A program made the translations under genes and the position numbers. The notes beneath the pieces are model-generated. The model saw only the letters and a list, made by a program, of their open reading frames with translations, searched no databases and was not told the DNA's origin. DNA of 64,000 bases. Origin: Dendrocalamus latiflorus (lineage: Eukaryota; Streptophyta; Magnoliopsida; Poales; Poaceae). Location: the NCBI GenBank assembly GCA_017311315.1, contig CM029622.1, positions 15,387,100 through 15,451,099 of the forward strand, given 5' to 3'. How positions within the stretch are numbered: the first letter of the stretch is position 1; each line of letters begins with the position of its first letter. Below, in pieces: positions 34,840 through 45,251 of the stretch.

Positions 34840-35080
34840 GTGACAGTTTTTTAACCTGATTATGATGAAAATCAATTGTCATAAATTTATGACGCAATAA
34901 GGATCGTCATAAAATTTATGATGAAAAGACATGTTTTCGTCATTAAACATGGTTTAACACGCATGATCTATGACAGATGAGTTTTTGTCATGCAACCGTC
35001 ATAAATACAACTGCTATGACAATGAATCCAGAATTTATGACGTAAACAGGCCGTCACAGAACCCCAAATTTCTTGTAGTG
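34840..35080. repeat. 3' subterminal repeats and terminus of CACTA-2
   Basis: Many copies of GTCATAAATTTATGACG and its halves precede CCCCAAATTTCTTGTAGTG, the exact inverted copy of the left 19 bp. Confidence 0.88.
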
Positions 35081-36066
35081 AGGCAAGTCCTCAAACACCA
35101 TGCCCTTCTCAATTGTCATGCTTGGCCCGGCCTCAGAAGCACCTAGCAGCTCGTCATCCCTTCCTTCTGCATAAGCCTTATGAGAATGCCTAAGATCGCT
35201 GAATTCATGAACTGATGGATCCCGGCCAGGGCAATAACGCCTGATCAGCTCAATATCACTTTCGGTCAGCTCTCCAAAAGGGCGGTCATCATCAGAATCA
35301 ACGGCCCTTGCAATCTCGTAAGGCTCCAGATCATCCACAATTTGAACATCTACACTGTTGGAGTCCCTGCAGACTTCTTCAACGTTGCCAGATGGAGCAA
35401 CGGGAGGAACACCCACATTATCAGGAATGTCTCCTGCATCATAAGCACGAAAACGATGGGATTGAGACAAAAGAATGGAATGACGGGAAAAAGCTAAAGT
35501 GTTGCTCGACACTTACTGGGATGATTCTGGGTCAAAGGGATCTCCTGAGGGGCTGCCACGACATCATCAATCCGACATTCAACTCGAACTGGTTGAGAAA
35601 TCTGAACCTCGTTCGGGGCAGATAGAGCATCGGGCACCTCAGGCACTTCTTCCACATCCACCGCAAGGTCCGGTAACGGAGGGTCAAAGGGTGCCTGATG
35701 ACCTAGTTTTGGTGAATAACCATGAGGGGTGGGATCAATGGACACCTTCCGCACAACAAGGTCCAAACATTGGAACTCATTCCTCATAACCAATTTGACA
35801 TATTTGTCCCACTGATGCTCACAACCAATTAAGATCAACCGCCTTAGAATTGTGTCTTTCGAACCGAAGTGAAGTAACCCCTCAACTGTGATGCTCTCCT
35901 TGTTTGCATGACAATGTAGCTCCTCCCGGGCCCTAGCAACCAACTCACTAAACGACGGCTGATCACTGAATATCAGAGGCACCCTTTGCATTTCAACAAA
36001 TCGAACATTTCCATAATCATCACTTGTCACACTGCCTCCATGATATAGGGTGATTAGGTTGTCCAT
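35081..36066 (-). pseudogene. Mutator-like (MURA) transposase, N-terminal fragment cut by the CACTA junction
   Basis: Exon 1 begins at ATG 36066 (MDNLITLYHGGSVTSDDYGN) and runs to about 35517 with a GTAAGT donor. Exon 2 starts after ATGATGCAG at about 35437 and runs to 35081. The first exon resembles the PB1-like N-terminal region of plant MuDR-family transposases, and the end SMTIEKGMVFEDLP matches the start of their MuDR domain. The frame ends at 35081 where the CACTA terminus begins. The zinc finger and DDE catalytic domain are absent from the window, including from the other side of the CACTA element. An acidic middle (DLEPYEIARAVDSDDDRPFG) is typical of these proteins. No function is expected. 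Confidence 0.75.
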
Positions 36067-36249
36067 CTAGTTCATACAGAAAACCAAACTTAATACCTTT
36101 AATCGAAATTGGATACTAGATAGTAACTAATAAGTACCTAGTCACTAACTAAATGCTACCTAACTAACTGGCTGACTACCTAAGTACCTAAATTAACTAA
36201 CTACTACACTATAATTGATGCTAATTAACTAACTAAATTGCATAGTCAA

Positions 36250-37020
36250 TTTTATCTGTCCGACGATGGTAGTGGACAAACCGGGCGGCGCGGTGGCAGG
36301 GACGGGCCCTAGCCGGACAGCCGGGCCATGGCCGGTGCTGCTGCTGCGTGCAACCGGCGAGGCCCCCGGCCACCAGCCCCAGCCCTCGGCCCCCGGGCAC
36401 CAGCCCCCGTCCGGTCTTGGAGGCGGCCGGCGGGGAGGCGGGCTTGGATGGGGCGGGCGGGGAGGTGGCCGGGCGGCCGCGGCGGGGAGGCGGGCTTGGA
36501 GGCGGCCGGCGGCGTGGATGGGGCGGGCGGGCGGCCACGGCGGGGAGGCGGGCTTGGAGGCGGTCGGCGGAGTGGATGGGGAGGCGGGCGGCCGGGGAAG
36601 CGGTGGGGGCTCAGCCGCCGGCGGGGACGCGGGCTGGCAGGGAGGGGAGGCGGCGGCACCACGGGGCGGCGGCGGGGAGGCGGGCGGGCACTTGAGCACG
36701 AACAAGAGAAAAGAGAAGGAGAGAGAACGAAAGAAACAGAGGGAGAAAGGAGAAGGCCGCGTGGGGCCCGTTGGCCAGACCTCGGCGCCAAGATCCACAG
36801 CGTCGAGCTAGCCGCCACGTCGGCGCCACGCAGGCCGCCACGCTGACGCGGGCCTGGGACCTCGGCGCCATGGACCACGGCGCCGAGACATGTTACCTCG
36901 GCGCCGTGGGTCACGGCGCAGACCTCCTGGGTCTAAAAACGGAATTAAAACTATCAGGCGTCTAAATGTGAATATTTTTTTTAAAAAAAGACTAAAATAG
37001 AAAAAAAATGCGGTCTATTT
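36250..37020 (-). repeat. GC-rich leader or terminal region next to the MULE fragment, with palindromic words
   Basis: The segment is very GC-rich, with long frames in all six readings that reflect Pro/Arg/Gly codon bias; none shows a domain. At 36778-36925 the word CTCGGCGCC recurs with its inverse GGCGCCGAG, giving hairpins such as CCTCGGCGCCGTGGGTCACG. It lies upstream of the minus-strand transposase start and may be that element's 5' terminal region; the opposite end is missing. Confidence 0.4.
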
Positions 37021-37039
37021 CTCCGAAAAAGTTATAAGT

Positions 37040-38620
37040 CAGGCCGGAAACAACGATGCCTTTCCAGACACAGAACACTGTGTCGCTCTGCTGTGAGGCA
37101 CAGACCTCAAGAGCGCATCACCTGCGGTGCATGGCCCAAACCTCTTTGTCTCTTCGTGTCCACGGGCTGGAGGACGTCATGTTCATTCCACCACCGCAAC
37201 TGCGTAGCTATGGGCCTACGGTGCAACATGCATGGCTATGGGCCTACCATTGTTCAGAGAAATTCATTTCTATATAGCATCATCATAGTAGTAGTCTTAG
37301 TGAACCAATATCGCCACAAGCCCTCCTAAGCCCGGTTCATTTTAGTTGTATAAACCGTTTTCTATAGTAATTTTTTTCTACAATAACTAACTTTTAAACT
37401 AAGTATCTTTTTAAAACGGTGTCTTTTCTATAGGCCCTATTTATATTGGCTTTTGGTTGTAGTTTATGGTTAAAAATAAATAGTAGTGATTAAAAGAAGT
37501 GATTTTAAAGATGGTGCGAGCGGTGTAAAAAGTGAGAGATAGATACGTGCGCGTGACGGGAGCGAGGGGAGTGCGATGGGGTGATGTACCCGTGACTCTC
37601 TGTCTTATCCCCGAAACGAGACAGTAATGAGAAGAGTGGAGAAGCCGTTTTGAGAAGTCAGGTGATTGTATTAGCTTTTAGCTTTTTCAAGCAGAAGTTA
37701 GAAGTAGAAATCAATATGAACAGGACCTTAGCCCATCGACATTTCATTTGGCGACAGGGGGTATTATTTTCCAGTAAAAAAATTCAACTATTTATGTTGT
37801 TAATATTAATAAAAAATTAGTTATTTCAAAAAAATTATATATGGTGGCTTAGGTATTTAACCAGCGAAACACCGGTAGGACCTTTTTCTTAAGGAATACT
37901 TGTAGTTCGAGAGGATATCACACGTTACTCAGAAATACAATTCAATGTAATTCCTTTTTTTTTGTTTTTCTTTAGATTAGTTAATCTTTCTTGAAAGGTT
38001 AAAAGGGGCGTAGTAAATCTATTTTTATTTTCTTCAAAACTAGTGCCATGAACTCAAAGCTCTTCCTTTCTGTGACATAATTATACTTTTCTTTAAAATA
38101 TAATAAACAGTTCTTGTAGATTGAGCACCCTTTACAAGAAAACAGAGAATAGGTAGAACATTTAAACAAGCTCGATTTTTTATTGGATTATAAAAATCTA
38201 CTTTTTGAAGATCTCTTAAGCCTCTTCAAGATCCAACATCAATTGCAACGATATGATAGAAAACTTATTGGAATAGATGTACATAAACAATGCCCGCCTC
38301 CAAAGAAACGTATAGGAGTTTTGTCCTCACACGGTTCGAGAAATTTATTTCGAATATATGGCTACAATACAAGTAGAAATTAGACTTTGTCATGCATTCA
38401 TTTCCTTATAGGAAAAACAAATTTAATTTATACTCGTGACTCAAGTTGGTTAACTTTCATGGACATGATGCCCTTTTAACCTAGGATTAAGTCAACCCAT
38501 CAAAAGGTGGAACAAGCTAACGGCTAACGCACCTAATATAGCAAAACAACATTTCAGCTATCAAAACATAAAAAATTGCGTTTAGCTACCCTACCTGAAT
38601 TAAGGTTATTTTAACCCCAA
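37040..38620. other. AT-rich intergenic sequence with possible small elements
   Basis: No gene is recognised. A possible MITE spans about 37327-37731: CCCGGTTCATTTTAGTTGTA on the left and AATCAATATGAACAGGACC on the right are roughly inverted. The stretch 38160-38390 has an organelle-like composition and wording (see findings) but was not identified. Confidence 0.35.
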
Positions 38621-38792
38621 ACCAGTTTCGGTCTCAGCTTTTAGTTTCTAGCTTATTTTTCACTATTCATAAATTTCATCTTTTTCTAAACTTTTAACTT
38701 TTTTGAGTTTTTTTTCCAATTCCTTTTCTTTTTTGAACTTTTAGCTCGTTTAACGCTGAACACCGAACACCACCTTTCTTTTCTCTCAACAG

Positions 38793-39420
38793 CAGGGCCG
38801 TACCGAGGGGCGTGCGAGCGGTGCAAGGGAACAGGGCCCCCAATTTCCAGGGGTCCCAAATTCTGATGGATCCACCAGCTGTAGGCCATCACTCCATCAT
38901 TAGTTTGTCACCAGGTGCATGCGAACTGCTACCAGCTAGGCCTAGCTAGGGGATCAATTCAAGCCCACGCCGTTAACTTTCGTGATGGATTATTAGCACT
39001 GAACGGAACGCAGACAGGCATCAGTCAGAAGTGCAGGACCAGTACGCCTGGAGTCAGCGACAACTCCTAGGTAATTTAATCTTTTTCTTCAATTTGAATC
39101 CTTTTTTTTCTAATTTGAATTATTTTTTTCGAGGACATTGAAGAATTCTACTGTCCATATCATTATATGAACTATAATTATCCTTCATATGATCCTTATA
39201 AAAAAAACTATCTTTCGTATGATAAGAGGATTTAACTTAGCTTCAGAAGTGCTATGGATTGATAATTATAAAAGAATATGTACGATTCTTAATATTTCTC
39301 ATTACTATGTACGTAAGATATGTATGTAGAATTGATAATTACTATAATCCTATTTATCAAGAGAAAATGTCTCATTTTATAATTTGGTACAGGGCCTTAA
39401 ATTTTGCCGGCACGGACCTG
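38793..39420. mobile_element. Non-autonomous hAT element, 628 bp
   Basis: It starts CAGGGCCGTACCGAGG and ends GCCGGCACGGACCTG, imperfect inverted repeats of the CAGGGCCGG type. A perfect 8-bp duplication, CTCAACAG, flanks it (38785-38792 and 39421-39428), as expected for hAT. AGGGCCCCCAATTTCCAGGG near the left end and ACAGGGCCTTAAATTTTGCC near the right extend the similarity. The interior is AT-rich without coding capacity. Confidence 0.9.
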
Positions 39421-39610
39421 CTCAACAGCTTGTGAAATATCAGTTAAGCCAAAGTGATGGTTGGCACCAGAAAAATCAACGTTTGATTGATGTACTCAAG
39501 TTCGGAATCTTTTGCTTTTTGGTCCTCGTGCGCTCTTTTTCTAAAATCTAGTTTTTAGCTACTTTTTATGAATTTGACCACCTTTTAAAAATAAAAGAAG
39601 AGACGCTCGA

Positions 39611-39616
39611 CACGTG
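39611..39616. promoter_or_regulatory. G-box CACGTG upstream of the JAZ gene
   Basis: CACGTGACGT lies about 735 bp before the JAZ start. A second CACGTG is at 39887-39892. MYC2-type factors bind G-boxes and drive JAZ genes in feedback; use here is inferred. Confidence 0.4.
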
Positions 39617-39886
39617 ACGTATCCCGTGGCCCAGAGCAGGCGCCGGAGGTGGGGCCCGCCAGCTTCCGCGCCAAAACCACGAAGGAGTCATCTGGTCCTG
39701 CCCAATAAGAATCTGCCACGTTGCACTGAAAAACGTGCGCATGAATCAATGGTGAATACAGTACACACACGTACCCGTAAAAGAAAAGGAATAAATAAAG
39801 CTTCTTAAAAAAAGGGGAAAAAACATGAGGAATCTGCGCACATGCCATGTCGCAGTCTCTTACCCACTCGGCCACTCCACGAAAAT

Positions 39887-39892
39887 CACGTG
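39887..39892. promoter_or_regulatory. Second G-box CACGTG upstream of the JAZ gene
   Basis: ATCACGTGTGCG lies about 455 bp before the JAZ start codon, within the likely promoter. Its role as a MYC-type binding site is an inference from known JAZ promoters. Confidence 0.45.
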
Positions 39893-40191
39893 TGCGAACA
39901 AAAGCTAAGCAATAAATGAATATAAAATCCGCAACTTGTAATTACAAAATCGAATTAAGATATGCTTAGCCCTGTTTAAGTGAGTCTCAGTTTTTAGCTT
40001 TTAGTTTTTTTATTTTTTTATTTTTTTTGTCTTTTCTTTTTTATGTTATCCATTGTGAGATATTCTGTTTTCCATTTTCAAATTTAATTATATTGAGAAA
40101 AGTTAACAACAGTTGTAGATTAAAAAAACTTAAACAGTAAACAAAAAGTTAAAGAGATTACAGCGTAAACCGAAAATGAGCACCGCCTCCC

Positions 40192-40202
40192 GTATATAAT
40201 AT
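40192..40202 (+). promoter_or_regulatory. Likely TATA box of the JAZ gene
   Basis: GTATATAATATATG sits about 150 bp before the ATG at 40347, leaving a plausible 5' leader of about 115-120 bases. Confidence 0.5.
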
Positions 40203-40346
40203 ATGCACCTAGACAAGCCAACAGCCAGAGGACAAAGAAATCAAGAACGCCACAAGGCAAAGGAAGCTGAGCGAATTGAAGCAAATTTCGTGGAACACGC
40301 GGGAATTCGGTCGGGTGGAGATTTGATTTGAGGCTTGTGTGTGAGG

Positions 40347-42081
40347 ATGTCTTCCGCAAAATCCTGGGAGAGGGCGAGCAGCTTCGCCATGACCTGCAGC
40401 CTCCTCAGCCGCTACGTCAGGCAGAACGGCTCCGCCGCCGGCGAGCTCGGCCTCGGCATCAGAGGTGAGCGGCGTCCCCGTGCTCTGTTTTCTCGAGTAA
40501 AAATTGGGATCTTTAGGACTTGGGGCTTGGGCCTTCCTTTTTTCTCTGCCTCTCTCTTCCGCTGGGAGTTTAGAGCTAGTTGTTGGGGGGGGGGGGGGGG
40601 GGGGGGGGAGGGAATTGTAATTTGGGGTCTGATTCCTGTAAAAAAAATTGCAACTTCGAGGTGCTTTCGTAGGAGTTTCATGGGAGATCTGGTCTCAAAG
40701 TCTGGATTTTGGAATCGATAGTCCAACCTTTTGCTAAGAATTTCTCTTCAACCAGCCTCGACCTTTTCCAAATTTGTCGAATCTAATCACTTGTTACCCC
40801 ATTTCTGCACAACCGACCTGAAAATTTAGAACCTTTCTTATCCGATGGATGTGGATTTTATCTGACAAAGTACACCGTTCTGCGTTTCAGGTGAAGCGGG
40901 AGATGCGCCGAGGACGCCTGCGACGATAAGCTTCCTTCCGGCGGCGGACGCGGCGAAGGGGGAGGCGAGGAAGGAGACCGTGGAGCTCTTCCCCCAGAAC
41001 GCCGGCTTCGGCTCCGAGACCGGCGCGCAAGAAGCCCCTGATGCGAGGTATTGGACGAAACAAACACCTCTCGATGTGATATCTGTTCCGTTTCAGTTCA
41101 GTTCGTATACATACATACTGTTGTAGTAGCTGCAGCAGCAGCTAGTTACATGACTGAGAAGGTAACCATCCAAATCTTGTGTGAAGGTCTTGCTTGACCC
41201 GACCAGTTTTTGTGCTGAACTTGTAGTAGTAAGAACCTTTGTTTCACAGCTTAATGCGATCTCTCGATCTGGAACTGAATGTTCCGATAGTAATTTGATG
41301 AACCAAACAAAAATCAAGCGTTTAGTTGATAGGAGCTGTTCTTCTGATTGTGAATGGACTCAAGACGACGAGTGCTTGTCAACCAAGATCGGTTAGGTAA
41401 TTCAGGTTCTCTGGGCTTTGTTCTCAGGGACCAAGAGAAGCGCCAGCTGACCATCTTCTACGGTGGGAAGGTCCTCGTGTTCGATGACTTCCCAGCCGAG
41501 AAGGCCAAGGACCTGATGCAGCTGGCCAGCAAGGGTGCCTCCCCAGCGCGGATCTCTGCCTTGCCGCCATCCTCCGCAGCTGCAGCCGTCACCGACAGCA
41601 CTAAGGTCTCAGCCGTGCCTGCCCCAGCATCTGCATTACCTGTTGCCCAGGAGCCTGTTCGTCCGAGTGCAGCAGGTAACAGTCCACCTTATGTTGCTAT
41701 TTGTATCGATTCTCTGTCGGAATATGAATGTAACACCCGAATGGTTAATTTTGTCACGCTGATTGACCTCTTCAATCCTTTGTCTTGCAGATCTGCCTCA
41801 GGCTAGGAAGGCGTCACTTCACCGGTTCCTCGCGAAGCGAAAGGATCGGTAGGTTACTCTTACTGTCAGTCTTGACACAAATATGGCTACAACTCTTGAG
41901 TATTTTGGATCTCACTTGTGTTGTTCCTTGTTTCAGCCTTAATGCAAAGGCACCATATCAAGGCTCCCTTTCAGATGCTACTCCGGTCAAGAAGGAGCTG
42001 CCGGAGAGTCGGCCATGGCTCGGGTTAGGGTCTCAGGTCGCCAGCCCTGACCTGAGCTTGCGCCCGGAATGCAGCCAATGA
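40347..42081 (+). CDS. TIFY10: JAZ/TIFY10-type jasmonate signalling repressor, 241 aa, five exons
   Basis: Exons 40347-40464, 40891-41047, 41428-41675, 41791-41848 and 41937-42081 join in phase with GT-AG introns. JAZ proteins repress MYC-type transcription factors in the nucleus and are destroyed via the COI1 receptor when jasmonoyl-isoleucine appears. The N-terminus has SFAMTCSLLSRYVRQNG, the JAZ N-terminal (cryptic MYC-binding) region. The TIFY domain starts QLTIFYGGKVLVFDDFPAEK (residues about 98-117) and binds NINJA and other JAZ proteins. The Jas motif is DLPQARKASLHRFLAKRKDR (residues 175-194), followed by LNAKAPY (195-201); its split across exons 4 and 5 is the usual JAZ intron position. 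Its degron start, LPQARK, departs from the common LPIARR. The C-terminus WLGLGSQVASPDLSLRP is TIFY10-like. The start is the first ATG after the TATA box. Two G-boxes lie upstream. Confidence 0.93.
40585..40608. repeat. Poly-G run of 24 in JAZ intron 1
   Basis: An uninterrupted G run lies in the first intron about 120 bases after the donor. Such runs are prone to length error. Confidence 0.85.
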
Positions 42082-42442
42082 TAAGCATTGCAATCTTTGA
42101 ATCCGTGATATACTCCTGTTATCAGAGAACTGGATCATAGAAATTGTCACAAGCCATGTGTCAGGTGTTTTCGTTTAGGCCATGATTCCAGTATGCGATA
42201 TTTCTTCCATTACTATATAGGTTTGGATGTAAAGAAAGTTACTGATGATGATGACGACCAGTGTTGAGACAAGTTTTGGTTCATTTTAACCCATGGTGAC
42301 CTGACCCAAATTTCCATTGTAAGAAGGCGAAGACATCGTTACCGGTGCGAAGAACTAAGCTTGTGCTCATCTTGAGAGATACTGTGTCCCATTTGGCTTT
42401 GGCACTGCTGTGTGCAAAGCAAGTGATTGTAATGGATACAGA
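42082..42442 (+). other. 3' untranslated region of the JAZ gene and flank
   Basis: AT-rich sequence follows the TGA, without another frame. It runs to the hAT element, whose target-site copy is 42435-42442. No canonical AATAAA is obvious. Confidence 0.5.
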
Positions 42443-43266
42443 TAGAGATGGCAATGGGTACCCGAAACCCGATACCCGGTGGGTTTTTACCCTATTAGGG
42501 CATGGGTCTGAGTCAATTTCCTAACCCATGGGTCTCTTAATGGGCAAAAAGCCCAACCCATCGGGTCTGCCGGGTTCGGGTACGTTCCTATAGTACCCAA
42601 ACCCGTAAACCCATGGGTAATATAAACCCGATCCATAGGAGTTATAAACCCAGGCTCCCAGCCTCCCAGGCAAACCAGCCTAGCCCATAGCCCATTAGTC
42701 ATTTAGCCCCAAGCCCCCAAATCCAATGCGGCAATGCCCCATTACCCTTACGGCTAACTCTAGCTAGCACTCGCCACGGTCACTACTCACTCCTCCCCAG
42801 TCCCCACCCCGATTCAACAGCCGCCGCAGCGGCGGCGCATCTGGCGCTCCGCGCTCGGTCTCCGGCAGTCTCCACGCTCGCCCTCCCGTCCCGCAGCTCC
42901 CGCCACTCTCGCCGCACGCTCGTCCTCCCGCACGCCCTCGCCGTCACCTCGCCTTCCAGTTCAGCCCATCGCCCCCACGCCGCAGCCAACGCACATCACA
43001 GCAGTAGGCCCTTGGCCATGGCGCTGCCCTTCGGCTCCAACGAAGATGGCCGGTGAATTTCTTCCTCCTCTCCATTAACCATTGTTGCAGCTCGCATTAC
43101 TGACCCGACGGGCGACCCATGGGTACCCGTTAACCCAGTGGGCATGGGTCTGGGCAAAAATTTGCACCCGTCACGGGCATGGGTTTTTTAGTGGGCACGT
43201 CCAACTTTCATGGGCACGGGTTTGAGATAGCAAAACCCAGCGGGTTTATACCCGTTGCCATCTCTA
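42443..43266 (+). mobile_element. Non-autonomous hAT element, 824 bp, copy 1
   Basis: Ends TAGAGATGGCAATGGGTACC and GTTGCCATCTCTA are inverted repeats, flanked by a perfect 8-bp duplication GATACAGA (42435-42442 and 43267-43274). GGGT/ACCC-rich subterminal sequence lies inside each end. The centre is GC-rich. Near 43018-43052 a short exon-like frame MALPFGSNEDGR ends at a GTGAAT donor, with TTGTTGCAG about 40 bases on. It may be the first exon of the parental transposase gene left in a deletion derivative. A near-identical inverted copy is at 49701-50532. Confidence 0.93.
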
Positions 43267-43274
43267 GATACAGA

Positions 43275-44059
43275 CCGTAAGATTATTTTCGTATTTCTGT
43301 TGATGATTTTTCGCATGGCAAAGGTAAAAGTGTTTGGTTAATTGGGTGTCTTTCTCGTAAATCAGTACATGGCTTATATAGTCTATTCTATGACTCCTAA
43401 ACGTATCTGACTCAATCATGAATTTTACTTCAGACTCAATCATGGATTTTACTTCAAACTTCTCTTCGTATCTGCCCAACTCTGTCTTCCACAGAGTTCC
43501 TTTTTATCTGTGTCTTGATCTCCTTGCTCTCGTCTCTGCGTTTGCATCAGACTTTCCTTCTATTGAGCGACCTTTCCACATCAGCTAAACTTTCCTTTCT
43601 CGGTCTTTCCAAAACTAGACGGCAATGAGTTCATTCATGAAATAAGACGAATCTGTAAGAAGTTCCCTCTAAGCATTCCCATCGTATGGTCTACAAGATC
43701 GGTTCAACAATTCCATACAACATCTACAATAATTTTTACACACATAAGATATCAAAAAAGCTCTTGATCTTGATTTCAAAAATACTACAAGGATGTGTAA
43801 ACTAGGAAAGAGTAGTAACAGTGAACTTGCCGTAGAGCAGTTGCTAGCGAGAGACTGACGCTGTTTTCCTACTTCCAGACCCTTTGCAGCGTTGCTGAGT
43901 AACAGCGTTTGTTCTGTTTTAACAAAGAAGAAGAAAAGAACGTTTTTCCTTGCCCATAATAATCGTATGGACTAGTACTGTCAATAACTAATGTGCCTAC
44001 TTTGGCATATTCGTGGGCCGCGACTCGCGGGCAGCCGAAAATTTATGTGACCATGCTCC
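43275..44059. other. AT-rich intergenic sequence
   Basis: No gene, splice structure or repeat end is recognised. Two adjacent copies of TGAATTTTACTTCAGACTCA-like text lie near 43418-43465. Confidence 0.4.
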
Positions 44060-44296
44060 AAACGGCTTCGGAAGCCATTTGAGACATATTAATTTTTTTA
44101 ATTTCGGTTTTTTGTTTTTTTCATCATTTTTTGTTTCTTTATTCTTTTGCATTATCTATAATGATATAACATTTTTCTTATTTTTATTTTTTTATTAAAT
44201 GATTTAGAAAAGTTAATATCTGCTATAGTTCGTTTTTAGCTAAAATCTAACTGCCACAGTCAGAAGCCACGGCTTAAAAGCTGTTTCGAGCCTCCC
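44060..44296. mobile_element. Diverged member of the local MITE family
   Basis: AAACGGCTTCGGAAGCC on the left and AAAAGCTGTTTCGAGCC on the right bracket a T-rich core with a degenerate form of the family body (TTTGTTTCTTTATTC, ATAATGATATAACA, GCTAAAATCTAACTG). Boundaries are approximate. Confidence 0.4.
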
Positions 44297-45000
44297 CAAT
44301 TTAGATCTTTTTGGTGTGATGAACGTAGAGCAAAACCCAAGCCTGCAGCTTGAAAAGTGAAAAATGTGACGCCAACTTTTACTATCGATCATGGCCGGCA
44401 AGCAGCTCGATCAGGGGATCTTTTCCAAACCATCTCATCACATGCTGATCTATCTGCTGTTATATTTTAAATAAGCAAGGGGCTAATATATAGCGGGCAG
44501 CTCTCGGCTTTCCTGTGTGCTTTTCAACTGTTTCAGTGAATTCCAGGGGCGCTGCGGATTGATGGAGCTACTGCAGGCTGAGGCGACGAGGAATTTTTCC
44601 TGGAATCAAATCTTCGTTATGGCGATCGAGTACGCGCGTCAAGAAAACACTCGTGGTGCGCTCTTTCTGGCTACATTTTAACTATAGCTTATTAGTCTAA
44701 TAAATATCGATTATTGAAAGAAGTCGGAATAAAAAACCAGCTGAAAAGAAAAAAAAAGAGAAAGCTATTACGGGTATCATGGAATGGAATGCTATTGTAG
44801 TTGCTGATAAACTACTGTAGCGTTGCGATTTTGTGGCAACCGTGATGTACGTATTTGCGCATGAATTAGCGGCCAGCTTAAAGGAGATGGAACGATGCTA
44901 CTAGAACGAAAAACCATGTACATTCAATTCAGACAAGCAAATAAAAAGACAAAGTGGGCTCTGATCTGCGTACAGCAATTCCAACTGTACCGTTGTGATC

Positions 45001-45251
45001 GTTTCGGCTTTAGCTTTTGGCTTATTTTTTACTATTCATAAATTTCATCTTTTTCTAAACTTTTGATTTTTTTTAGCTTTTTTGTCAGTTCTTTTTTCCC
45101 GTATTTGTTTGTATTATACATAATGGGCTAACATATTTTTTATATTTTTAAATTTTTTAAATTTAATTATGCTAAATAAGTCTCTGTCAGTTACAGTGTT
45201 TTTTCAGCCAGCTACAGTGCTTTTCAGCCATAAGCCACAAAAAAAGCCCAA
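45001..45251. mobile_element. MITE, local family, copy at 45.0 kb
   Basis: GTTTCGGCTTTAGCTTTTGG opens it; the body has CCCGTATTTGTTTGTATTAT and AATGGGCTAACATATTTTTT, then CAGTTACAGTG and GCCAGCTACAGTG, and the end is CAGCCATAAGCCACAA. The same body recurs at 54737, 56578 and 58915. The flanks carry TGATC. Confidence 0.75.

Larger units (their letters stand above)
21341..35080 (+). mobile_element. Second CACTA transposon, 13.7 kb, nearly intact
   Basis: Both ends carry a perfect 19-bp inverted repeat, CACTACAAGAAATTTGGGG. Inside each end are many copies of TTTATGACG and its complement CGTCATAAA in both orientations. Two plus-strand genes follow: a TNPD-type transposase (22684-26302) with a single nonsense codon, and an intact eight-exon TNPA-like gene (29963-34126). 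The flanking triplets differ (ATG at 21338-21340, AGG at 35081-35083), and the two flanks belong to different elements, so the expected target duplication is not seen. The motifs and termini differ from CACTA-1, so this is a separate family. Confidence 0.93.

Noticed and set aside
36229..36914. Long overlapping Pro/Arg/Gly frames on both strands (up to 201 codons)
   Set aside because: Low-complexity GC-rich sequence with repeats; every frame is open to a similar degree.
39970..40143. MITE with CTGTTTAAGT and ACTTAAACAG ends
   Set aside because: A 10-bp inverted match exists, but the interior is simple T-rich sequence and no target duplication is visible; not strong enough to list.
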